A DNA stretch of 64,000 nt, from positions 41,928,042-41,992,041 of the forward strand of contig CM060734.1 in NCBI GenBank assembly GCA_030704615.1. The letters run 5' to 3'. Position numbers and translations under genes: made by a program. Source of the stretch: Takakia lepidozioides (taxonomy: Eukaryota; Streptophyta; Takakiopsida; Takakiales; Takakiaceae). Positions 1 through 11,078 of the stretch are shown in pieces (positions within the stretch are counted from its first letter, which is position 1; the number at the start of each line of letters is the position of its first letter). Below the pieces are notes generated by a model, which was not told the DNA's origin, searched no databases, and saw only the letters and a list, made by a program, of their open reading frames with translations.

Positions 1-981
1 AGGGCAATTCAATTAAACTGCTGAAACTAGCTTGAAAACAACCCTATTTTGCAATTCAATTGAATTGTCACTACACGATTCAATTGAATTGCTGACTACA
101 ATTCAAATGAATTGTTATCTATAATTTTTAACTTATTTTTGTATATATTGTATATATATGTACATATTTAAATTATACATATATGGATACAAAAGTATAA
201 GCTAAAAATACATGTTGCCTGTCTATCAATCCTTTGCCCGTGGTAAGGCTTGAGCCCAAGATAAGCCTAAGGGAGAGGGAGAGAGGGAGAGAGAGAGAGG
301 AAGTCACGAAGCTTTTGTAAAAGCAGGATTGTCCCTCTTTGTGGATGTTGGTGCCAATATATGGCTATGTACATATACCAAACATGATACCAATGTAAGA
401 GTATCAACGTGTAAGAGTTTGATATATTAAACTTATATGGAATACACATCCCAACTTCAACTGATACCTTACGATATCGAAACAATATTATTTTTTATAA
501 TTCTCAAGATAAACATATCATTTGTTTTCTTTGTCCTGGGCCAGATACTAGTGTTAGGGGACTACATGATGATGCAGGGGAAACCTTTCATCAATTGTCA
601 GGTTTGATTTTGTCTGTTTCTTTCAAAACCAGCCATGTTTCTTTTGCCATTGAATCACAGGAAGCTGCTGATCTCTCTCCCTCTTTGGCTCTCCCTTTCT
701 CGCTGAGGGTGAGGCTGGCTTCACAACTCCACAACTTCCTCAAGGGCACAAGAAAGAGGGGCAGCAAGAATAGACGGGCAACATGTATTTTTAGCTTATA
801 CTCTTATATGTGTATAAGTATAATTTAGATATATACATATATATTATATTATTTATATTATATACAGAAATAAGTTTAAAATTATAGATTACAATTCAAT
901 TCAATTGTAGTCAGCAGTTCAATTGAATTGCAAATTAGGGTTGCTTTCAAGCTAGTTTTAGCACCTCAATTGAATTGCCCT
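1..981. mobile_element. Palindromic DNA element with long terminal inverted repeats
   Basis: The first and last ~230 bases are inverted copies of each other. The left end begins AGGGCAATTCAATT and the right end finishes AATTGAATTGCCCT, and the match runs inward through the CTAGCTTGAAA and TAAAAATACATGTTGCC blocks. The arms are full of the short palindrome CAATTCAATTGAATTG. The interior (~240-780) has no convincing ORF, so this is a non-autonomous foldback or MULE-like element. The window starts at its left end, so no target duplication can be checked. Confidence 0.75.
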
Positions 982-1193
982 TGCAATTCAATTGAATTGT
1001 GCACTTTTAGGGGGGTGATCAAGTGAATTGCTATGAATTTCACATCAAGGCCTTTTTGGAATTCCCTAGCTGAGGGCTTTTTTGAAGGGGAAGGATGGAG
1101 GCGAAATATAAGCAATGCATGCATCCTTGTAAAGCTACCAATAGTACATGTAAAGCTGCAGCACAGCAAATGAGGTTCAAACAGTACGGACTT

Positions 1194-1329
1194 GGGTAGC
1201 ATTCGAGAGGAGCCCCTGCTACCCGATATAGCACCATGGTGTCGGCATGACACCTCGCCGCTGTCGCGGCTCAGTAGGTCCTGGCTCCCTGCTATATCAG
1301 GAGGCATGGGCTCCTCTCGAACGCTACCT
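1194..1329. repeat. Small foldback element (136 bp)
   Basis: Two ~38-base arms, GGTAGCATTCGAGAGGAGCC... and its near-exact reverse complement, flank a short centre containing ACCATGGTGTCGGCATGACA. The arms meet at GATATAGC on one side and GCTATATC on the other. It would fold into a long imperfect hairpin. It has no coding potential. Confidence 0.6.
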
Positions 1330-1654
1330 GACATAACCGGTTTTTAGGGCACCGAGCCAGTCAGTTTACCCTTGTACGTACCTACCACCACGTTTTCTAT
1401 CCATTTGGAGCTGTCATATGAAGTTTTCATCCCGGCAGCAGGTAGGTAGGTGGTTAAAATCTAGTAAGTCGTAGAATACAACATATAGCACCCCTCCTCA
1501 TATCCAGTAGAAACACGCCACGTCAGCGAGTCTGCTCTGCTCGGTAATGATCTCATACTTTTCGGCCAATCTTCCACAGCCACGAAGTCCCCTCCCACGC
1601 TCTCACATGTGGGGCGGGGCCACTTTACTTTGCAGGTCGCCAAAAAGCGGCCAA

Positions 1655-1905
1655 TCCGCCCGTGTACCCTTTGCAGCGGCAAAGGTGTTTTTTGACAGGA
1701 CGGCCTACCTTTTTTATGACAGATTATTTTCTTTTTGATTTTCACTCTCACATGTGCGGGCCTTTCACATGACATGTTGTCAAGTTTTTGACTCCCTTTC
1801 ACAAAACCATTTCTTATCAAATTAAAAATAAAAATTGAAAAGAAATGCGAACTTCTTCTTACAATTAGTCCAAAATAACAACCCTTGGGTTTCTCATGTT
1901 GCGCC
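1655..1905. repeat. Dispersed repeat, copy A (inverted relative to 4925-5175)
   Basis: This stretch shares TTTTTTGACAGG, CTACCTTTTTT.TGACAG, CCTTTCACATGACA and AAAAATAAAAA.TGAAAAGAA blocks with the reverse complement of 4925-5175, in the same order and spacing. The two copies differ by scattered substitutions, which points to an old repeat family. Function unknown. Confidence 0.55.
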
Positions 1906-2104
1906 ACACTTCAAACACCACCCTCCAATCCATATTTTCCAACTCCATACCGCATAATGACAATCACATCCAAAGTATCCAAACTCTAGCAAGATTGTAA
2001 ACGTCTTTTGATGGCATTATGTTTTGAGAAACCCTTCTTAAAAACTGCCCTACTTCTAGGAATCACAGGTACCTTTTGCCAAAGATGTATGAGGAGTGGC
2101 TAAA

Positions 2105-2303
2105 TACCGTAGTACCTTGGCAATTCACAAATTATAATATTTCAAAGATTGTTGAAAATTTTGGAAATTGATTTTGTGAAATTAAATAACTTTGTGAATG
2201 ATAATAAAGCATATTTGGGAATATTCTATGTGTTGAAATGAAATTCTCAAAATAAAATAAATATTCGATAGATGATTGTTGAACTTGCCAAGGTACTACG
2301 GTA
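2105..2303. mobile_element. MITE with 19-bp perfect terminal inverted repeats
   Basis: The 199-bp element begins TACCGTAGTACCTTGGCAA and ends with its exact reverse complement. The interior is AT-rich and non-coding. The outermost TA of each terminus could instead be a TA target duplication, as in Tc1/mariner-derived MITEs; the sequence does not decide this. Confidence 0.7.
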
Positions 2304-3771
2304 AGTATGCCAGTTGTATGTGCTTGCACAAAATTACAAAGCACTTGCTGGTATCCAAAGCACTTGCTACTTTCAGCTACTTCGCTTGGCCAAAACATGG
2401 CTAGACTTAAATTATTCAAATGACCACTTAGCCAAGATTAGTTGGGATGATAAAATAAAAATTGCGTCCTAACCAGTGTTGGTCTGGTATCTTGAATTGG
2501 AAATACCATAAGGGTCCTGGTATGCAGTGCTGAATTTAAGGCAGGTAGGTTTTCCAATAATGCAGCCTCTGATTTTTTCAAGTATGAATCTGGTATGCAT
2601 AGAGTGGTTTTAAAAAACATCAATCCGGATATGAGCAATGGTATCTGAATGTCAATAACCTAGAAATATGAACTCGGATATGGTTTTTTTTTTTTTTTTT
2701 TTAAATGGTACTAGTGTTCAAATTCAAATTCAATATTGAAATGGCCATTTCAATATTCAAGATATCCACAAGGGAAACTTGCTCATCTCATAGGATACCA
2801 TACAATTATACACTGAATCAGAATTGCATCCATAGTGTTTTGCAAATGAAAATCAAAGTGTCATAATTAAAACAGCTAGTATATGCCCCTAGCCCTAAAT
2901 CTCTACTCTACATCCCAAAGTACCCTGCATCCATAATGTCTATATGTGCATATTAACATGATACCCGAACAAACCTGCAGCGACGAGTCGAGCTATGATA
3001 GGGGGCGGGGAAAGGAGAACCCTAATCGCTGCTTGTTAGGGTTTGGGGGGCCACCGGGGAACTCGAGAACCTTCGGGTAGGGTACTACAAATGTTTACAG
3101 GAACATAGCACAACAGTAGGTTAGGTTAGGAGAGACCCGGGTTGATACCCTGCGAAACCTAGATACCAAACCAACACTCGTCCTAACTTTAGGCTGCTTA
3201 ACCTTGCCACATTAGCATATTCGACTGCCACATGGACATTGGGTTTCCATTGAAAGCCTAGTCTAACATATCAACATGCTTAATGATCACCAGATTAGTC
3301 CGATGAACCACCACCACCACATTATCCCCATATTAGTATGGGGTGCATATTTTTAAAATCGGTATAGAGGCATGTGGCATCGAAAATGAATACATAAAAC
3401 TGCGTTGGAGATGCAACTTTGAGCAAAAAAATCATAGTCGAATACAAAGATTCCAACATAATAAAAATATATGTTCAACAGTTGACATATATTAACTCGT
3501 TACTCCGAATAAAATATAAGGGTTCATCTCTATGAATGATTTGGAAGGGCAATGTTTTCATAATGTCTTCATTTGAAGAGCAATCTGATCTGAGAACTCC
3601 TCCAGATTTGGTGCTTGGATGATTTTAGACGACCAAGGAACCGGGTTCGATGGCTGTTGCTGAGTTTTTCAGTGGTTACAAGTTTTAAACCAACTGTCTG
3701 ACTAGTGAATTTAATAAGCCATTATAGGCACTTCTACCCTACTCAACTAGCCGCTTGTAAGTGTCACAAGG
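2304..3771. other. Intergenic, no gene seen
   Basis: No ORF here has family-like content. A decayed relative of the 53865-54341 element is suggested by CCAGTGTTGGTCTGGTATC near 2472. A T-run lies at about 2683-2702. Confidence 0.5.
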
Positions 3772-3895
3772 CATTTGACAGGCAAAAAAAGGCGAAAAAA
3801 AAAACGGCCTGTCAAAAGAAAGGCAAAAACAAAAAATTGCCTGTCACAGTGAAAGGCAAAAAAGAAAATGGCCTGTCAAAAGAAAGGTAACAATT
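3772..3895. repeat. Short tandem repeat, period about 37 bp
   Basis: Three to four units of GGCCTGTCAAAAGAAAGGCA with A-rich spacers. The CCTGTCA and GAAAGG words also occur in the dispersed repeat at 1655-1905 and 4925-5175, so the array may derive from that family. The ORF running through it is low-complexity and is not treated as a gene. Confidence 0.55.
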
Positions 3896-3914
3896 ACAAA
3901 GGAAATGTACAAGC

Positions 3915-3990
3915 ACATCGGCTGGTAAGTTAAGTGCACAAAGCGTCGCCTTGGTGGTTCAAGGTTCAAAGCCGCTTCCCTGCTCCCTGT
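3915..3990 (+). mobile_element. Possible tRNA-derived SINE head
   Basis: A box-A-like TGGTAAGTTAAGTGC is followed ~35 bases later by a box-B-like GGTTCAAGGTTCAAAGCC. This is the spacing of an internal Pol III promoter in a tRNA-derived SINE. No tail or target duplication was defined. Confidence 0.35.
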
Positions 3991-4924
3991 GGGGATTGTT
4001 TGTGGCGTATCGTCCGTTGTGCCTCCATGGTCCATAAATGAAAGGGGGTTATTTTTCCCCCTCCTCAAGGGCCTGAATTGTGGGCTGTCAGTTGCGTGTT
4101 GCATGCAGGCCTCTAGGTTGGCTTACTCTTCAGGGGATCTTGGGTTCTACCTTCAATGAAAGCTACATTGGGCCATGAGTAGAGCTCTGTGGTTTGTAGA
4201 TCTTTATCATAAACCTTAACAGTGCTAACTTATCCACGTTTCAGGTGATCAGGTCTGAAGTCTTGACCATTGTTTTGCAATATGTATTTGACTCTAGCTG
4301 CTTTGGTTACACGCTCGAGCACGTCATTTCTGTTTATTGGAAGAATACAACCCCAAGATTAGCTAGCTGAATTTCAATGATTTTGATCTTCGAAGAGTTC
4401 TCATCAGTGATTTTCTTCTTAAATTTGAAAAATAGCACGAGTGGCTATTAAGTTTTACAAGAAATAGCTATATATTCTGTTCATCCATTGAAATTTGGAT
4501 AGAATCATCCTCCTATGTACTTTCATCCATTTATATCATCCTTTGTTATATTATCTTTGTAGAAGTTTGGCGATTTCATCCATGGAAAATTGGGAATTTA
4601 TGACAGAATATTCCATTTTAAAATTTTAAGGTTTCGCCAAGGCAAAAAACACTGGTTCTCATATACTGCTCCGGGTGTGAAATGGCAACTTTAGTCATCT
4701 AGTGCTCAAGATTTACTTCAAGAAATAGGCACTTGGGCCTTAAGTTCACAACGATCTACGTAGTAGTTTGGGAATGCAGCTATTCAGAGCCTCGCCTGCA
4801 TGTAAAGACTGGTTGTCCAAGCCCCTCCGCGCTCTGTTGGATTATAATTAGGACCCCAGCAATTTGCACTTTCATAGGTGTGGTGCGCATGATCCAGGGA
4901 GTCTTCCAAGTTCCAGCAAGCAAC

Positions 4925-5175
4925 ATAGTCTAAGTGATTGAGCCCCCAAAGATGTGTAAGAAGTTCACACTTCAAACTACACACTTCTTTTCATTTTTTA
5001 TTTTTTATTTCATATGACATGGTTGTGTGAAAGGTCAAAATCTTGTCAACCTGTCATGTGAAAGGCATTTTCTGAAAGTTGAAAGTCAAAAAAAAATTAA
5101 CCTGTCACAAAAAAGGTAGGGCTACCTGTCAAAAAACAACACTCTTTGGGAAGCTCAGGCGAATTGGGTAAGGGT
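4925..5175. repeat. Dispersed repeat, copy B (inverted relative to 1655-1905)
   Basis: Inverted homologue of 1655-1905 over roughly 240 bp, including the CTGTCAAAAAACA, GTGAAAGGC and TGTCATGTGAAAGG blocks. Non-coding. Confidence 0.55.
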
Positions 5176-6160
5176 CCTAAACATGGTGTCAATTACGATT
5201 AAGCTTAACTTAACAAGAAAGTTTAGACTAATGAACCACCTACGAGTTTGATCTATTTAGCTTTAAATGTTGCTAAGGCCCAGTAACCTCTGCAAGAAGA
5301 TGGATGCTGTAACCGCGGTGCACAGGGATGGCAAGTGAATGCATATGAACAGATGCTGCTCCCCACAGATGAAACAACGAGGTCATGGATAACGAAGCAT
5401 GTGCACCAAATTGGGTCACAGGAGGAGAGAAGATTGACGTTCTGGAGCCTTCCCGAACTTCCTGTCTAACGATTATAACAAATTTCTACGTGACTTTTTA
5501 TGTACTAGAGAACGGGCCGTGTTTGGCCGATTCTGCCCTGTAAGCGGCCTTTGGGCGAGTGTCTAATTTACATAAATCCTTTTTTAAAGTGCCTAAAAAG
5601 AATATTCTAAATTTAATAATTATTAGGCACTGGGGTGCCTAATCTGCTATGAACCTACGGTAATCGGCCATCCCTGCAGTAGACCCTGGGTGGCCGATTC
5701 CGCCTGAGAATTAGTCTCAAAAGTGGCAGAATACGCCACACCTGCCTTTAACGTGATTGGAAGTGGCCATCACGAGCAGCAGTGGTCCATGCAACACATT
5801 GTCATGTCTATTGTTGTTTAGTGCAGATCGGCGGCGCATGCACAGCCTTGCTGGCTGGCTGGATGCCGCTCCTTCCATAAAGTTGTGTGGTTGGAACTTG
5901 GACCCCTGCTGTTTCTTACCGTACAGGTAGGTGCCCGTTTCTAGCTGTTTGAAGGTAAGAATCCAGATATTTGTGGCAAGTTCGCACAAATTGGTAGGGT
6001 GCGGTACTGCGAACAGATCCCGAGAAAATTGGGCTCTGCTTTAGTGTGAAAACAGTGGAATTGCTGCTGACTCGACCATGGCTGCATTGGGAGCACTGCC
6101 CTTTCTTCCACCAATTTTTCGCTAAATTTTGGATGTCTTTGGAATGTTGATCTACAGGCG
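5176..6160. other. Intergenic, upstream of the 6.2-kb methyltransferase gene
   Basis: I see no coding sequence. The last few hundred bases presumably hold the promoter and 5' UTR of the downstream gene, but no clear TATA box is visible. Confidence 0.4.
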
Positions 6161-7383
6161 TTGAGATGGGGAGAAGATGTGGTGTTAGGGTTACATAGCT
6201 TTCGACAAAGAACTAGGTGTGGCGTGGGAGGGAGGTTGGGGGGATGCATGGTGGTCCAGCAGCTGCGCTTGGGCTTATGGCTGCGCTACTGGGCAGGCCT
6301 GCGCCTTGCACCTCATGTGGGCACGCCCACCCATGTTGCGAACCGCATGCTGAAGCTTGCCTCTGTGGGACATCAGGATAGAGTAATCGACCTCGGCTGC
6401 GGCGATGGTCGTCTGCTCATTGCTGGTAAGTTCTCTCTCTATGGGGTTGTGCTCGATTAACACACTCCGGGTTTGTTTTTGTCCCCTTCGCCCTCGTCTA
6501 TCATGCACCTTCTCTATCCTGTCCCGTTTCCGTTGATGGCGGTGAAATAGGGTTTGGAGTTGGTGCAATTCAATCACAAGTTGCATCATGCCAAGTGGAA
6601 CATTCAATACACGACGAAGACCGAGAGAACAATCTCCTCATTGAAGCGTGCTCAATTGGCCAAACTCCATGCCCGATTTGGAGAGATAGAGGGCCTGAGA
6701 ACAGTCCCAAAGGACAGATCAGCTATTTTCTTAGGAGAACTTTCTTTTTCGCACAATTGGCTTTAGCCTAGCAAGTAAGATACAGATTTTTAGGTTACTG
6801 TCAGACAAAGGGAGCTTTTGCTGTCCGTGTCTGTTTCTCTCCATATTTCCTACTCAACTAGGCACATTGGTGTTTGTGACTAGCAAATAAGCTCTATCAC
6901 AAACGGCATGTATTGGCTGTTGAGATGAAAGCAGAGTGTATGTATTACAAACACATGACTAAGGTAGGGTTTGTGATGAGAAAGCATGGGCATTATCTTG
7001 CAAGTCTTCAGGCAACTGGTAATTGGATTGTTCTTTTGCCAGCTGCAAAGCAGTATGGAGCGAAAGGGTACGGTGTGGAGCTTGACCCACATCTATTTGC
7101 AGAGGCAGAGAGAGCGGTGGCCCAGGAAGGTCTGGGGCACTTGATAACTTTAGAGCTTCGAGATGCCTTCACTGTGGACTTGACAAGGGCTTCGGTGGTT
7201 ACTCTATATCTGAGTGTGAAAGGAAATAGTCGGCTTCTGCCCATGTTACAACAACAGCTACGGGCTGACGTTCGTGTGGTTTCTTTTTGCTGGCCGTTTG
7301 AGGCCCTAGAGCCTTCCTCAGTTGCCCAAGTGGACGGGATCAATGTCTATCTTTACAGGTTTAATGTTTCCAAAGAGACCTAA
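6161..7383 (+). CDS. SAM-dependent methyltransferase, two exons
   Basis: Exon 1 ends at 6425 and exon 2 runs 7043-7383. The intron is GTAAG...TTTTGCCAG, and joining restores VIDLGCGDGRLLIAAAKQYG, the SAM-binding motif I of a class I Rossmann methyltransferase. The acidic motif II (GVELDP) and a later VVSFCWPF strand follow. The start is uncertain: the frame is open from 6161 (201 aa), but ATG 6248 (172 aa), just before a hydrophobic LRLGLWLRYWAGLRL segment, is also reasonable. Overall layout (short hydrophobic N-terminus, PTHVANRML, motif I) resembles the FAM173/ATPSCKMT lysine methyltransferases, which modify mitochondrial inner-membrane proteins. That substrate is an inference from resemblance. 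The gene is small but looks intact. Confidence 0.8.
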
Positions 7384-9731
7384 CTTTTCTTTCCAGGGGA
7401 CTAAGCTGCCTTAATTTGGTAGGTGTAAAGGGGAGGGCGCAGCCAATATTTTTTTTTAAATTTGGTGGCGCGCATTTATAAGCTTGGTTCGTGCTTTCCC
7501 GCGTAGCGACTTTCACAATACGTGTGCATCCAGCTATTTCGGGGAAACTTTGATGTGGATGTACCATTCTTCAAGATCAGACAATCCCGAGGGAAGTGCT
7601 TTGAGCTCATATCAAGAGCACCCCGTAAAGACTATGAAAATAAGGAGATAGAAGATATGGAAAAGAATAGGCAAAGGCCCATCAAGCTGACGGAGCATCG
7701 AACAGGAGAAGGCAAGGCTTCCATTTCAGGTGAAGAAAATTGCTGGCCTGCGAGTTGTGAAATTTTTACGGTGATGAAGGGAAGTGAGTTGACAAGCTGC
7801 TCTGATTCTCACCTGCTTTCACTTTGTCCTTGGTTGGTTGGTTGAAGACGGATGCATCACATGGTGACCTGGTACACCATCTCTTAGTTTTCTCTGCATC
7901 TTCAAAATATCTGCGCACCTCATGGGGAACAAGACGAGAAATCCCGAAATCCCGAAATCCGACTCCTCTGTCCGCATCCGGCCTAATCCCTTCTGACATC
8001 CATACACATTGAGCACGCCAGCCTTGATGCTGTAGTCTGTGTCGAACACAACCTCCAATTTCAAGTTTGGCTATGGGAGGGTTAGTATCTAGGGCACTGC
8101 AAGTGCATGTCACAGTCGTGTGTCATACTCACTTTTATCTTCGAGTTTTGAAGAAGCTGCACGAGCCACCATCAATCAGAACTGCACTCTGATATTTTTT
8201 CATCAACATCAGAGACAGTTCTCAACCTTGTGACATGATGGCTTTCTTTCACCCAAGGAGAATTCAACCAATCCTCAATCCGCAGGACCTCAGGTGTGCA
8301 CTGCTTATGCCAGTAGTCTGGAAACTTAGGATTGGCATGTGGAAACTACCAGGGTGCAGATAAGCAGCCACAGGAATAACCAAATCCACAATAGTTAGCC
8401 CTCCCAAGTACCTGCAAACTCCAGGGAGATGACCTTGCAAATGCTACTTTCAGGTCTTGTTTAGGAAGAACAACCCCAAGGAAGATACACACAGTACTGA
8501 CAGTAAGAGCAGTTTTTGCAGAACAAAACCAAGATAACTTCACTGAGCAACTACGAATTTAATCCAGTCCACAGCATATGATCATACCGAGTCAGCCAAT
8601 GACTGACTGCATCACTTCCTGCATGAAGATCTCCACCTTGTCACTTATTATAGTTGTAAACGACCGGTATTGCCCCATGCTCCAGCCTTGACCTTCCTGC
8701 CATGTCAAATATAGCCAGTGTCTGAGACTACCTTGTGGGGTTCCCTTGCAGGAGTAATGCATCGATTGTTCCCTTTATCTACTGGCCAACCCACCACTTG
8801 GCTTCCAAGGATGTAGCAATTGAAGGACTTTTGAAAGACCATGCACCTTTGCTCAAGGCCCACAGCCAACAACTTTTCTACTTTCATTACAAACAGAGGA
8901 TCTTGGCCGAGTCTGAAGAACTATTCCAGCCAGCGGCTTTGAGCAATTGTGGATGTTTCACAGATCTGCGAAAGTGTTTACGTGTTTACCTTCAGAGAGC
9001 TGGTCAACAGGATTCTGCACGTTGTAGCTGTCTTCTCGGACAACTAAGCCCCCTGCAAATCCTGTAATCTACAGACTCCGCAAACTATCGAACATTGCTT
9101 GTTATTGTACCCGGTGGCAACCAGAGGTTGGAATCTGACTCGATCCTTTCATTCCTCCTGGCGTTCTGATTTCAACTTCTATGCCTTAGTCCTACAGCTA
9201 AATTTCAACTCTGGGTCACGCTGGAGTTCTTGCCCAGTGGGGGCGACAGTCCGTGTTCATACCCTCTGGAACATTTGGCAGGCTAGGTATGGAACACTTC
9301 CTCCCAGCACGGGGATCCCTTAGTGCCAGGCTCTCTCCTTCTGCGCTCGCCTGCTGATGGCTGCTGATGGTGACGACCCAGAAGTCAACTTGCGCCACCG
9401 CAGTCTTAGGAAAGGTGAATCTAAAGTTCAATTGTCTTTCAACATTGCTACTTGGCTTCATGCTTCTTGGCCACTCTTTGCTCCTTGTCTCATCTCGCTT
9501 CCTCCTTGGTCACGGGCCAGTATCTCCTTTGTAAGCCTTCATCTTAACAAGGATATTTTTTCCTTGTACTTTTTTATTCAAAGATGTTTGGATCGGAAGG
9601 AAGGAGATGACAGATGAAGACGACAAGAGCAACAAACAACAGTGCACGAGTTGTGCTTTACTGGTAAAAATACAAATTGAGCACATAAATGGTCTAAGTA
9701 GAAAGAATGAAGGTTCTAAAACAATGGCTTT
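7384..9731. other. Intergenic, no supported gene
   Basis: Several ORFs of 60-115 codons occur on both strands (for example 7522-7845 and 8735-9067). They match no family I recognise, lack flanking splice signals that would chain them, and overlap one another antisense. The right edge probably contains the 3' UTR of the serine acetyltransferase gene. Confidence 0.45.
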
Positions 9732-11078
9732 TCAGATGACATAGTCAGACCACCCCTTGATGAAGGATGTATGGTCCATGGTCTCACTAGGAATCTCCTT
9801 CAGCTTTGAAGGGCTTTTCCCGCCTACTAGTCGAGCTGGATTCCCAACAGCCGTTGTGCGTGGGGGTACATCAATCAGAACTACTGAGCAAGCCCCTATC
9901 TTTGCTCCCTCACCTATCTTGATGTTGCCAAGAATGGTTGCCCCTGCTCCTATCAAGACTCCGTCTCCAATTTTAGGATGACGATCGCCCCCATGGGCGC
10001 CAGTACCTCCTAATGTAACATGATGCAAAATTGATACATTGTTTCCTATAGTAGCTGTCTCTCCCACCACCAAACCTGTGGCGTGATCCAACAGGATACT
10101 GGATCCAATTTTTGCAGCTGGATGGATATCGACATGGAAGACCTCAGACACTCTACTCTGTATTAGCAATGCGAGAGCGTTGCGGCCTTGGTTCCACAAC
10201 CTGTGGGCTACCCTGTAAGCTTGGCAGGCAAGAAAGCCCTTGAAGTTAAGCATGCAATGTGAGTAGGAAACACATGCTGGATCCCTCTCCTTGACAGCCT
10301 TGATGTCCTCTCTGAAGGCACGGCGAATATCGGCAGATTCCATGAAAGTGTCAATTATGAGGGTGAACAGCTGCGTGCTAAGAAGAGTGCTGTTAGAAAG
10401 CTTGTTGCCAAGATGGAAAGCAAGTGCGCGTTCCAAAGACCTGTGTGATAGTATAGACGAGTTCAAGAAGCTCGCTAACAAAGGCTCCCTCACCGAGTCC
10501 CAACGTGCTTCCTCCCGCATTTGCAGCCATAGCTCGTCTTCTTCACCAAGTGCAGGAAGTTCGTCAGCAGAACTCAAATCCACATCTCTCATAAGAGAGA
10601 AATCCGCTGCATTGAACTGTAACGCTGCCTCCGCGAGCTGCCCAAAACTAGTCTCCATACTTACACCCCGCGACTCCAAGAGGGGAATTGCAGTTCTAAG
10701 AGTCTCTCTCAACATCCTCAAATCTACACCATGACCGTTGCTGGATCCCTTTTCCTCCATCAACACAGCCATCGGACCTAGAGGCAGTCCCACACTAGAG
10801 CCAAACCTGCTCTTCTTTGATCCCCGACTGGACACAGAACTGGTCAGCAAAGAATTCCCACCCATGGAACCCATCGACGACAAAGGAGACGACGAGCATT
10901 CAGACCTCACACAAGAGGAGCCCCCGTCAGACCGAAGAGCTAGAGACACTGGAGCGCACTTCACACAACCCGAAGAGCAAAACCGCGGCTTGATGGCCGT
11001 CTCGGCGGGCGTAACTGCATTAGACAGCACTACAGCATCCATCCTCGCCACAGAAGCTAAATTCCTTACCGCACTCAT
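9732..11078 (-). CDS. SERAT: Serine O-acetyltransferase, probably organellar
   Basis: Single-exon ORF of 448 aa. It transfers acetyl from acetyl-CoA to L-serine, giving O-acetylserine, the carbon skeleton for cysteine synthesis. Residues ~1-115 are Ser/Arg/Ala-rich and look like an organelle transit extension. About 180-285 is the alpha-helical SATase N-terminal domain (ELWLQMREEARWD). About 310-420 is the left-handed beta-helix built of hexapeptide repeats, with the catalytic LDHATG, then VTLGGTG, GDRHPKIG and VPP..T.VGNPAR. The protein ends in SDYVI; a C-terminal Ile is the residue that docks into O-acetylserine(thiol)lyase in the cysteine synthase complex. Lack of introns is usual for plant SAT genes. 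The ATG at 11078 is followed directly by the basic/Ser-rich presequence, supporting this start. No frame damage is seen. Confidence 0.95.
   Translation of the reverse strand: MSAVRNLASVARMDAVVLSNAVTPAETAIKPRFCSSGCVKCAPVSLALRSDGGSSCVRSECSSSPLSSMGSMGGNSLLTSSVSSRGSKKSRFGSSVGLPLGPMAVLMEEKGSSNGHGVDLRMLRETLRTAIPLLESRGVSMETSFGQLAEAALQFNAADFSLMRDVDLSSADELPALGEEDELWLQMREEARWDSVREPLLASFLNSSILSHRSLERALAFHLGNKLSNSTLLSTQLFTLIIDTFMESADIRRAFREDIKAVKERDPACVSYSHCMLNFKGFLACQAYRVAHRLWNQGRNALALLIQSRVSEVFHVDIHPAAKIGSSILLDHATGLVVGETATIGNNVSILHHVTLGGTGAHGGDRHPKIGDGVLIGAGATILGNIKIGEGAKIGACSVVLIDVPPRTTAVGNPARLVGGKSPSKLKEIPSETMDHTSFIKGWSDYVI

Noticed and set aside
8735-9067. 110-codon plus-strand ORF
   Set aside because: Antisense overlap with 8705-8887, no recognised motif, no splice partners; not enough to call a gene.
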